From assembly GCF_900187975.1 (NCBI RefSeq), contig NZ_FZPC01000002.1:124001-188000 (forward strand): a stretch of DNA of 64,000 bases, written 5' to 3'. The notes beneath the pieces were generated by a model that worked only from the letters and a program-made list of their open reading frames with translations, had not been told where the DNA came from and made no database searches. Position numbers and translations under genes: made by a program. Positions 26,486-33,527 of the stretch are shown piece by piece. This DNA is from Pseudomonas delhiensis. GTDB lineage: Bacteria; Pseudomonadota; Gammaproteobacteria; Pseudomonadales; Pseudomonadaceae. Position 1 is the first letter of the stretch, and every line of letters starts with the position of its first letter.

Positions 26486-27397
26486 TCAGGCCGTGCGCCG
26501 GCCCTTGCCGGAATTGCCGTTGGCCGGCGGCAGGCTGTCGAGCCAGTCGCGGAAGCGGATGCGCTCGTCGCGCACCAGCCAGCCGTCCTGCTCGGCGAAG
26601 CTTTCCGAGAGCCACAGGCCGCGGGTCGCGGCTTTCACCAGTTCGCCCTTGCGCAGGGTGAAGAGCGCGCCGGTGGGCTGGCCGTGCTCCAGCGGCAGCA
26701 GGTAGAGGTCCGGCCGGCGGCGGTCCAGGCGGGCCACCAGCGGGCCGCTTTCCAGGCGCTCGTCGACGTGGAACAGGCTTACGTCGCGCACGTCCCTGGG
26801 CAGCTCCATGCGCATGTCGTAGACCAGTTGCAGCGAGGCAGTGGGCAGGTGCACGTAGGCCTGCGGGCGCTCCAGCAGGCGCAGGGCGCCGGCCTGCACC
26901 GGGCGTGCGGCGCCGGACAGCGGCGTCAGCGAGAAGTGGCTGGCCTCGCGGTAGCGCAGGGTGCCCTGGTAGGGCGTCGGCAGCCAGGTGTCGCCGAAGC
27001 GCCCGCCCAGCCAGCCGTCGGCGGTTTCCACCAGGCATTCCTCGGCCACTTCCTGGATGGCGGTGAGCAGCGGCAGGTTCAGCTCGTGGGACGGCACGTA
27101 GCCGGAAATCAGCTTGAGCACGGTGTCGCCGCGGTCGGCGCGCTGCTGGCGCACCAGCACCCAGTAGTCGCGGCCCTGCCAGTTGAGCGTCAGGCGCACC
27201 GACACGCCCAGGTTGGCGAGCTCGGCGGTGAAGTGCCGGGCATCGGCCACCTGTACCGGGCGGCGGCGCCCCAGGACCTGGGAGAAGTTCAGCGGCAGGC
27301 CGAGGCCCTGGTAGACCAGGCTGTCGGGGTTGGCCTCGACCAGCAACGGCAAGGTCTTGAAGGCGGTCGGGTCCTTGCGGGCGAGCGTACGGGGCAT
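26486..27397 (-). CDS. Uncharacterised protein with degenerate Nudix-like box
   Basis: A 303-residue protein that I do not recognise with certainty. It looks soluble and has no signal peptide. Residues 99-122 read G-x5-E-x9-QEVAEECL, which resembles the Nudix box G-x5-E-x7-REUxEExGU with a two-residue insertion and Gln in place of Arg, so it may be a diverged Nudix fold. Its place next to an aldo/keto reductase gene matches PA4993 as I recall it. Such proteins sometimes carry other automatic names that the sequence does not support. A basic C-terminal tail (GKGRR) is present. Confidence 0.6.
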   Translation of the reverse strand: MPRTLARKDPTAFKTLPLLVEANPDSLVYQGLGLPLNFSQVLGRRRPVQVADARHFTAELANLGVSVRLTLNWQGRDYWVLVRQQRADRGDTVLKLISGYVPSHELNLPLLTAIQEVAEECLVETADGWLGGRFGDTWLPTPYQGTLRYREASHFSLTPLSGAARPVQAGALRLLERPQAYVHLPTASLQLVYDMRMELPRDVRDVSLFHVDERLESGPLVARLDRRRPDLYLLPLEHGQPTGALFTLRKGELVKAATRGLWLSESFAEQDGWLVRDERIRFRDWLDSLPPANGNSGKGRRTA

Positions 27398-27704
27398 GGG
27401 CGGTCCTCGTCGTACAGGGCGCGTCGGGCCGCCCGCGGGCTGGGCGGCCTGGCCGATCGTTCCGGGTTGCCAGTGGCTAGGGCGTTGACGGCGAACTTCG
27501 AAAACCCTCGATTATTTCGAGCTTAACCCTGAAAGAGTCTTGGTTTTCGGCTGTTTTTCCTGTCAGCGAGCTTTTGGCGGCAATTTTGCGTGCCGCGGTT
27601 TTTCACCGCGGAGTCTGAGCATGGCACAGGAATGCGCCCTTTGTGTCAACCTTGGGTGACTGCCGATCAACGGTCGTGGCGGCACCGTACCCGGCTGGCA
27701 GCCC
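27398..27704. other. 307-bp gap upstream of the Nudix-like gene
   Basis: Less GC-rich than its surroundings. On the minus strand TTGACA (27649-27644) stands 17 bp before TGCCAT (27626-27621), a candidate promoter for the Nudix-like gene. A small hairpin CCGCGG-TTTTTCA-CCGCGG lies at 27593-27611. No ORF or repeat of the window's families is seen here. Confidence 0.4.
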
Positions 27705-28508
27705 TCAGCCGCCGAGGACTTCGGCCGCCAGCGCGACGTTGTGCCGCAGGTGCTGGGGGTTGATGGTGCCGACGATGGCCGCGCCCACGCCGGGGTGGCC
27801 GAACACCAGCTCGAAGCTGGCGCGCACCGGGTCCTGGCCTTCGGCCAGGCAGGCGTGGCCGCTGGCCAGGGCCTTCTTCACCAGGATGCCGCGGTGGTGC
27901 GCCAGGGCGTGATCGATCACCGCCTTCTCGGCCTGTTCGCCGAGGTTGTAGGTGACCATGGCGCAGTCGCCGCGCTGCAGCGCCAGCAGGCCGCCATCGA
28001 CGGTCTTGCCGGAGAAGCCGAAGCCGCGGATCAGGCCTTCCTGCTTGAGCCGCTCCAGGGTTTCGTAGACCTCGGTGCGCTGCAGGACGTGCAGGTCGTT
28101 GCCGTCGGAGTGCACCAGCACCAGGTCGATGTAGTCGGTTTCCAGGCGGCGCAGGCTGCGCTCCACCGACAGGCGGGTGTGGGCGGCGCTGAAGTCGAAG
28201 CGCGACTGGCCGCCGTCGAACTCCTCGCCGGTCTTGCTGACGATCACCCAGTCCTGGCGCTGGCCGCGCAGCAGCGGGCCGAGGCGCTCCTCGCTGCGGC
28301 CATAGGCCGGCGCGGTGTCGAGCAGGTTGATGCCCAGTTCGCGGGCCAGCGCCAGCAGGTCGGCGGCCTCGCGGTCGTCGGGGATGCGGAAGCCATTGGG
28401 GTACTTCACCCCCTGGTCGCGGCCCAGCTTGACGGTGCCCAGGCCCAGCGGCGAGACCTCCAGGCCGGTGCTGCCCAGCGGGCGGCGCAGCGCGTGCAGG
28501 CCGTTCAT
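27705..28508 (-). CDS. Aldo/keto reductase
   Basis: A 267-residue NADPH-dependent aldo/keto reductase. It starts MNGLHALRRPLGSTGLEVSP and has GINLLDTAPAYGRSEERLG, which carries catalytic Asp and Tyr, then WVIVSKTG with the Lys, and YIDLVLVHSDG with the His. It is somewhat short for the family (about 280-330), ending soon after the NADP-binding region AAIVGTINPQHL. The start overlaps the stop of the upstream FAD gene (ATGA), so the two are translationally coupled and may act on the same metabolite. Substrate unknown. Confidence 0.86.
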   Translation of the reverse strand: MNGLHALRRPLGSTGLEVSPLGLGTVKLGRDQGVKYPNGFRIPDDREAADLLALARELGINLLDTAPAYGRSEERLGPLLRGQRQDWVIVSKTGEEFDGGQSRFDFSAAHTRLSVERSLRRLETDYIDLVLVHSDGNDLHVLQRTEVYETLERLKQEGLIRGFGFSGKTVDGGLLALQRGDCAMVTYNLGEQAEKAVIDHALAHHRGILVKKALASGHACLAEGQDPVRASFELVFGHPGVGAAIVGTINPQHLRHNVALAAEVLGG

Positions 28509-29680
28509 GGCAGTAGCTCCTCCCACACCGGGCGGGCCAGGGGCGGGCGCGGCAGCTCCGGCAGCGCCTGCCCGGCGGCGGGGCGGATGCCGTCGCGCTC
28601 CAGGGCTTCGAAGACGCGGTCGGCGAAGTTCGGCGCCAGCGCCAGCTTGGTCGGCCAGCCCACCAGCAGGCGGCCCTGGTCGGCGAGGAAGGCGCTGTCC
28701 GGGCGCAGCAGGCCGGACTGCGCCGGTTCGGCGCGGTCCACCCGCAGGGTGGCCCAGCGCGCGGCCGACAGGTCGACCCAGGGCAGCAGCTTGCGCAGTT
28801 CGCGCTGGGCCTCGGCGATCTGCTCGGCTTCGCTGCGGGCCACGCCTTCGGCTTCGGCGATGTCGCCGCCAAGGTACCAGACCCACTGGCCGTCGGCGGC
28901 CGGGTGGGTGGTCACGGTGACCCGCGGCTTGGGCCCGCCGCCCACGCAGTGGGCGTACAGCGGCTTCAGCGTCGGCGCCTTGACCAGCACCATGTGCAGC
29001 GGGCGGCGCTGCATGGCCGGCTGGTCCAGGCCGAGTTCGCGCAGCAGCGCCTCGTTGCCGGCGCCGGCGGCGAACACCACGCGCTGGGCGCGGACGTCGC
29101 GGCCGTCGACGCGCAGGCCGACCAGATCGTCGCCTTCGCGCAGTGGCTCGATGCGTTCGCCGGCCAGCAGGCCGTCCCCGGCCAGCACCGCCAGGTGGGC
29201 GATGAGGCTGGGCACGTCCAGCACCAGTTCCGAGAGGCGGTAGGCCTTGCCCTTGAAGGCCTTGTCCTGCAGCGCCGGCGGCAGCTCGTCGCCCTTCACC
29301 TGGGCCACGCGGCTGCGCACCGCCTTGCTGGCGAAGAAGCTGGTGAGGTTGCCGGCCAGGCCGCCCGGCGACCACAGGTAGTGGGCGTCGGAGAGCACGC
29401 GCACGCCGCGCAGGTCCAGCTCGCCGTCGCCGGCCAGGCACTGGCGCCACAGCGAGGGCATGTCGGCGATGGCTTCCGAGGCGCCGGTCAGCGCGCCGTG
29501 CAGGGCGTACTTGGTGCCGCCGTGGATGATCCCCTGCGAGCGCATGCTCTGCACGCCGCCGAGCGCGGTGTTCTCCACCAGCACGCTGGAGAAGCCGGCG
29601 CGGCGCAGGCGGGCATTCAGCCAGAGGCCGGCGATGCCGCCGCCGACGACGAGGATGTCGGTGCTCAGGGGTTGGGTCAT
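28505..29680 (-). CDS. FAD-dependent oxidoreductase (DAO family)
   Basis: A 391-residue flavoprotein with the dinucleotide-binding start STDILVVGGGIAGLWLNARL and a C-terminal segment with LLVGWPTKLALAPNFADRVF. It belongs to the D-amino-acid/glycerol-3-phosphate oxidase-type fold and likely oxidises an amine or hydroxy acid. The first ATG (29680) sits before the Rossmann motif. A minus-strand TATACT (29719-29714) 34 bp upstream is a possible -10. It is co-transcribed with the aldo/keto reductase. Substrate not determinable. Confidence 0.84.
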   Translation of the reverse strand: MTQPLSTDILVVGGGIAGLWLNARLRRAGFSSVLVENTALGGVQSMRSQGIIHGGTKYALHGALTGASEAIADMPSLWRQCLAGDGELDLRGVRVLSDAHYLWSPGGLAGNLTSFFASKAVRSRVAQVKGDELPPALQDKAFKGKAYRLSELVLDVPSLIAHLAVLAGDGLLAGERIEPLREGDDLVGLRVDGRDVRAQRVVFAAGAGNEALLRELGLDQPAMQRRPLHMVLVKAPTLKPLYAHCVGGGPKPRVTVTTHPAADGQWVWYLGGDIAEAEGVARSEAEQIAEAQRELRKLLPWVDLSAARWATLRVDRAEPAQSGLLRPDSAFLADQGRLLVGWPTKLALAPNFADRVFEALERDGIRPAAGQALPELPRPPLARPVWEELLP

Positions 29681-29736
29681 GGAAGGGCGCGCCTCGCGTG
29701 AAACGAAGCGCGCAGTATAACCGAGGGGGCCGTGGC

Positions 29737-30069
29737 TCAGTGGCCGACGCTGCGCGAGAACAGCTGGATCACCACCACGCCGCTGACGATCAGGCCCATG
29801 CCCAGCACGGCCGGGGCATCGAGCTTCTGCTGGTAGAGCACCAGAGCGGCGACGCTGACCAGCACGATGCCCAGGCCGGCCCAGATGGCGTAGGCGATGC
29901 CCACCGGAATGCTGCGCACCACCAGGGTGAGCATCCAGAAGGAGATGGCGTAGCCGACGATCACCAGCAGCAGGGGCAGGGGCGTGGACAGGCCTTTCAC
30001 CGACTTCAGCGAAGCGGTGGCGATGACTTCGGCGACGATGGCGATGGCGAGGTAGAGATAGCCGGGCAT
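29737..30069 (-). CDS. emrE: SMR-family multidrug efflux protein
   Basis: A 110-residue protein with four transmembrane helices. Glu14 in IAIVAEVIATASLK is the essential membrane glutamate of the small multidrug resistance family, and YAIWAGLGIVLVS in helix 3 is a family signature. It exports quaternary cations in exchange for protons, working as a dimer in the inner membrane. It is divergent from the LysR gene, which may control it. In P. aeruginosa the EmrE gene is PA4990, consistent with this position. Confidence 0.9.
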   Translation of the reverse strand: MPGYLYLAIAIVAEVIATASLKSVKGLSTPLPLLLVIVGYAISFWMLTLVVRSIPVGIAYAIWAGLGIVLVSVAALVLYQQKLDAPAVLGMGLIVSGVVVIQLFSRSVGH

Positions 30070-30158
30070 GTTGAGTCCTCCCCAGGAGCGGCCGGGCGGG
30101 CAGCCGATATTGCGAATGGCGACATTCTAGTGTTCCTGGCGATGGGATAAAGTCATTG

Positions 30159-30179
30159 CCTATCTGCAAAGGAGATAGG
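30159..30179. promoter_or_regulatory. Perfect palindrome over the LysR-gene ribosome binding site
   Basis: CCTATCT-N7-AGATAGG is a perfect inverted repeat. Its centre and right arm contain the AAAGGAG Shine-Dalgarno of the LysR gene that starts at 30182. It could be an autoregulatory operator or an RNA hairpin that hides the ribosome site. Confidence 0.5.
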
Positions 30180-30181
30180 TC

Positions 30182-31060
30182 ATGCAGTGGAACCTGGACC
30201 AGTTGCGACTCTTCGTCAGCGTCGCCGATCAATCCTCCTTCTCGGCGGCGGCGCGCCAGCTCAAGCGCGTGCAGTCGGCGGTGAGCTCGTCCATCGCGCT
30301 GCTGGAGAGCGACCTGGGCGTGAGCCTGTTCGACCGCAGCAGCGGCCGCCAGCCGGTGCTGACCGAGGAGGGCAGGGCGCTGCTCGACGAGGCCCGCGAG
30401 GTGCTGCGCCAGTGCGAGCGCCTGGAAAGCCGCGCCGCCGCCCTGGTGCGCGGCGAGGAAGCCCGCCTGCGCCTGGCCCAGGACGAGGCCATGCCCTACC
30501 AGCCGGTGCTTTCCAGCCTGCAGGCGCTGGCCCGGGCCTTCCCGACCCTGGAAGTGCAGCTGGCCAGCGGCGCCCAGGGCGACGTGGCGCGCAAGCTGCT
30601 GGAACGCCGCGCCGACCTCGGCCTGCTGTTCCACCACGAAGGCATGCCCCAAGCCCTGGAGCGCCAGCGCCTGGGCACCATCGAGATGGTCACGGTGTGC
30701 GGCGCCGGCCACGCCCTGGCCCGCCTGGACTACGCCGACCGCCGCGAGCTGGCGCGGCACCGCCAGCTGCTGATGGCGCCGCAGGACAGCCATTACCCCG
30801 GCGGCGAGCAGATCAGCCCGCTGGTGTGGCGCGCCGACAGCTTCTACGCCATGGCCGAGCTGCTGATGCGCGACCTCGGCTGGGCCTGGCTGCCGCGCCA
30901 TGTGGCGCAGTACCCGGCCTACCAGCCGCTGCTGGTGGAACTGGCCAGCGACTGGACGCCGCCGCCGCTGGTGGTGGAGCTGGTCTGCCGCCGCGACGAG
31001 CCCCTGGGCCCGGCGGCGCAATGGCTGGGCAGATGCTTCGCCGAGCACCTGAAGGAATAG
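30182..31060 (+). CDS. LysR-family transcriptional regulator
   Basis: A 292-residue LysR regulator. The N-terminal winged helix-turn-helix has LRLFVSVADQSSFSAAARQL and then SLFDRSSGRQPVLTEEG; the C-terminal half is the periplasmic-binding-like effector domain. It is transcribed away from the SMR pump gene, the typical arrangement for a LysR protein regulating its neighbour. Effector unknown. REP elements separate it from waaA. Confidence 0.88.
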   Translation: MQWNLDQLRLFVSVADQSSFSAAARQLKRVQSAVSSSIALLESDLGVSLFDRSSGRQPVLTEEGRALLDEAREVLRQCERLESRAAALVRGEEARLRLAQDEAMPYQPVLSSLQALARAFPTLEVQLASGAQGDVARKLLERRADLGLLFHHEGMPQALERQRLGTIEMVTVCGAGHALARLDYADRRELARHRQLLMAPQDSHYPGGEQISPLVWRADSFYAMAELLMRDLGWAWLPRHVAQYPAYQPLLVELASDWTPPPLVVELVCRRDEPLGPAAQWLGRCFAEHLKE

Positions 31061-31071
31061 GACGCATGACT

Positions 31072-31197
31072 GTAGCGGGCCCTGCCCGCGAATCGCGCGC
31101 AGGGCGCGCTCCTACAGGTGGGACAGCGTTGGCGGGTAGGGCTCCGTCCGCGATGGCTCGCCCCCGCGCCATCGATCGCGGATAAATCCGCTCCTAC
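31072..31197. repeat. Two REPINs between the LysR gene and waaA
   Basis: 31072-31115 is a 44-bp inverted unit of the GCGCGCAGGGCGCGCTCCTAC type whose left arm lacks three bases of GTAGGAGC. 31136-31197 is a longer unit ending ATAAATCCGCTCCTAC, with a diverged left arm GTAGGGCTCCGTCCGCG. Confidence 0.8.
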
Positions 31198-31246
31198 GGT
31201 AAGCCCCGCGCGAACGTCCGGGTGTTATTTGCTACTCTCCGCCGCC

Positions 31247-32515
31247 ATGAACCGAACCCTCTATACCCTGCTGTTCCACCTGGGCCTGCCGCTGGTCGCG
31301 CTGCGCCTGTTCCTGCGTTCGCGCAAGGCGCCGGCCTACGCCCGGCGTATCGGCGAGCGCTTTTCCTTCGGCCTGCCGAAGATGCAGCCGGGCGGCATCT
31401 GGGTGCACGCCGTGTCGGTGGGCGAGAGCATCGCCGCGGCGCCGATGATCCGTGCCCTGCAGCAGCGTCATCCACAGCTGCCGATCACCGTCACCTGCAT
31501 GACTCCGACCGGCTCCGAGCGCATCCGCGCGCTGTTCGGCGACAGCGTGCAGCATTGCTACCTGCCCTACGACCTGCCCTGGGCCGCGTCGCGCTTCCTG
31601 GAACGGGTGAAGCCGCGCCTGGCGGTGATCATGGAAACCGAGCTGTGGCCCAACCATATCCACCAGTGCGCCCGCCGTGGCATCCCGGTGGCGCTGGCCA
31701 ACGCCCGCCTGTCCGAGCGCTCGGCGCGCGGCTATGCGCGCTTCGAGGGGCTGACGCGGCCGATGCTCGGCGAGATGAGCTGGCTGGCGGTGCAGACCGA
31801 GGCCGAGGCCGAGCGCTTCCGCCGCCTGGGCGCGCGCCCGGAGTGCGTGAGCGTGACCGGCTCGATCAAGTTCGACCTGAGTATCGACCCCGCACTGCCC
31901 GCCCGCGCCGCGGCCCTGCGCCACGACTGGCAGGCCGAGGGCCGGCCGGTATGGATCGCCGCCAGCACCCACGCGGGGGAGGACGAGATCGTCCTCGCCG
32001 CCCACCGCAAGCTGCTGGAGACGCATCCGGATGCCCTGCTGATCCTGGTGCCGCGCCACCCGGAGCGTTTCGACGGCATGTTCGAGCTGTGCCGCCGCGA
32101 GGGCTTCGCCACGCTGCGGCGTTCCGGCGGCGAGCCGGTACAGCCGGCCACCCAGGTGCTGCTCGGCGACACCATGGGCGAGCTGCTGTTCCTCTACTCC
32201 CTGGCCGACGTCGCCTTCGTCGGCGGCAGCCTGGTGCCCAACGGCGGCCACAACCTGCTGGAGCCGGCGGCCCTGGGCAAGCCGGTGCTGGCCGGACCAC
32301 AGCTGTTCAACTTCCTCGAGATAGCCGCGCAACTGCGCGAGGTCGGCGCCCTGCGCGAAGTGCTGGATGCGCCGACCCTGGCGGTGGCGGTGGGGCAACT
32401 GTGGGATGAGCCAGCGGTGGCGCAGCGCATGGCCGACGCCGGGTTGGGGGTGTTGCGGGCGAACCAGGGGGCTTTGCAGCGGTTGCTCGATGGGTTGGCG
32501 CGGTTGTTGGGGTAG
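31247..32515 (+). CDS. waaA: Kdo transferase
   Basis: A 422-residue GT30 enzyme that adds Kdo residues to lipid IVA at the inner membrane. It has an N-terminal hydrophobic anchor (about 1-22), then GGIWVHAVSVGESIAAAPMI, TVTCMTPTGSERI, METELWPNHIHQC and the C-terminal FVGGSLVPNGGHNLLEPAAL, all family hallmarks. No good Shine-Dalgarno precedes the ATG (GCCGCC), so initiation may be weak. It is needed before waaC can act, so it belongs functionally to the LPS block 10 kb away. Confidence 0.95.
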   Translation: MNRTLYTLLFHLGLPLVALRLFLRSRKAPAYARRIGERFSFGLPKMQPGGIWVHAVSVGESIAAAPMIRALQQRHPQLPITVTCMTPTGSERIRALFGDSVQHCYLPYDLPWAASRFLERVKPRLAVIMETELWPNHIHQCARRGIPVALANARLSERSARGYARFEGLTRPMLGEMSWLAVQTEAEAERFRRLGARPECVSVTGSIKFDLSIDPALPARAAALRHDWQAEGRPVWIAASTHAGEDEIVLAAHRKLLETHPDALLILVPRHPERFDGMFELCRREGFATLRRSGGEPVQPATQVLLGDTMGELLFLYSLADVAFVGGSLVPNGGHNLLEPAALGKPVLAGPQLFNFLEIAAQLREVGALREVLDAPTLAVAVGQLWDEPAVAQRMADAGLGVLRANQGALQRLLDGLARLLG

Positions 32516-32522
32516 GGTTTTC

Positions 32523-32810
32523 GTAGGAGCGAGCTGCTCGCGAACGGTGCTGGCCTGTGGCTTCGGTGCCTTGGTCTGACTCCGCACCCTCTCCCTAACC
32601 CTCTCCCTGAAGGGAGAGGGGACCGTTGGGCAGAGCTGGGTGTTCTGGAGTTAGCCGGCAACACCGAAGGTTTCCAGCTGAAACCATCACGTCTCTCGGC
32701 ACGGGCTAGCCCCCTCTCCCTGCAGGGAGAGGGCTGGGGAGAGGGGACGGTGGTGACCTCATGCACCGCCATGACCGGGAAACTCCGTTCGCGAGCAAGC
32801 TCGCTCCTGC
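32523..32810. repeat. Split REPIN enclosing a second inverted-repeat element
   Basis: 32523-32545 is a GTAGGAGCGAGC-type REP arm with one base deleted at its centre. 32787-32810 is the inverse arm with one change (CTCCTGC). In intact REPINs here these arms are 17-24 bp apart; here they are about 240 bp apart, and the interval contains the CCCTCTCCCT inverted pair at 32587-32748. This fills the 309-bp gap after waaA; no gene is seen in it. Confidence 0.7.
32587..32748. repeat. CCCTCTCCCT inverted-repeat pair (MITE-like)
   Basis: Two hairpins, 32599-32620 and 32712-32733, each pair CCCTCTCCCT perfectly with AGGGAGAGGG around two bases. Flanking CCCTCTCCCTAA (32587) and CTGGGGAGAGGGG (32734) make the two ends inverted copies of each other, with about 90 bp between the hairpins. 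Confidence 0.75.
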
Positions 32811-32824
32811 AGAAAGGCGCCGTG

Positions 32825-33418
32825 TCAGAACGTCGGCGGCGTGATCACCCAGAGCACCACCGCATCCACGTCCCCCGGGTTGCCGTAGCGGTGCGGCTCC
32901 TGGCTGGAGTAGCTGAAGCTGTCGCCCTCGTTCAGCTGGAAGTGGCGCTCGCCCACCCACAGCTCGAAGGTGCCGCTGAGCAGGTAGCCGGCTTCCTCGC
33001 CCTCATGGCTGTAGCTCTGCTGGCTGTAGGTGCCCGGCGGGAAGCGCGAGTGGAGGATCTCCAGCTGGCGGCTGGGCTGCGGGCTGAGCAGCTCGTCGAC
33101 GATGCCGTCTTCGTAGTGCACGCTGGTGCGGGCGTTGCGCCGCACCACGTAGCCGGCGTCGGCCGGGTCGGCCTGCACTTCGCTGGCGAAGAACCACTGG
33201 ATGGTCACCCCCAGGCTGCGGGCGATGTTGAACAGCGCCGGGATCGACGGGTAGGCCAGGTTGCGCTCCAGCTGGCTGATGTAGCCGGCGGTGAGCTTGC
33301 TCTGCTCGGCCAGCTCGGCCAGTGTCATGCCGCGCCGCTTGCGCAGGCCGCGGATGCGCGTGCCGAGGAATTGCGCTTCGGCGCTGGCGGGGGCTTGCTG
33401 CGGGGCTTTCGGGCTCAT
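32825..33418 (-). CDS. XRE-family regulator with C-terminal cupin
   Basis: A 197-residue two-domain regulator. The N-terminal helix-turn-helix (about 18-75) has LRKRRGMTLAELAEQSKLT and GYISQLERNLAYPSIPALF. The C-terminal cupin (about 110-197) has SHEGEEAGYLLSGTFELWVG and PHRYGNPGD. This class, including PuuR-like proteins, senses small molecules such as polyamines or amino acids. It reads towards its own 3' repeat cluster and lies just downstream of the flavoenzyme and cupin genes on the same strand, whose promoter region it may control. Confidence 0.87.
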   Translation of the reverse strand: MSPKAPQQAPASAEAQFLGTRIRGLRKRRGMTLAELAEQSKLTAGYISQLERNLAYPSIPALFNIARSLGVTIQWFFASEVQADPADAGYVVRRNARTSVHYEDGIVDELLSPQPSRQLEILHSRFPPGTYSQQSYSHEGEEAGYLLSGTFELWVGERHFQLNEGDSFSYSSQEPHRYGNPGDVDAVVLWVITPPTF

Positions 33419-33442
33419 GCGGCGAGGGTCCTGGAGAAAAAC

Positions 33443-33523
33443 GGCTACAGGCTACAGACTTCAGGCGGCAGGCTGAAGCGGCTCTTGCTTTTGCCTGAAG
33501 CCTGCAGCCTGTCGCCTGCCGCC
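33443..33523. repeat. Seven-base-periodic inverted repeat after the flavoenzyme gene
   Basis: The left arm is built from GGCTACA-type units (33443-33479) and the right arm from GCCTGAA/GCCTGCA/GCCTGTC units (33493-33523). The arms are imperfectly complementary, giving a long hairpin between the flavoenzyme stop and the XRE gene start. It may end the flavoenzyme transcript. Confidence 0.65.
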
Positions 33524-33527
33524 GCCC

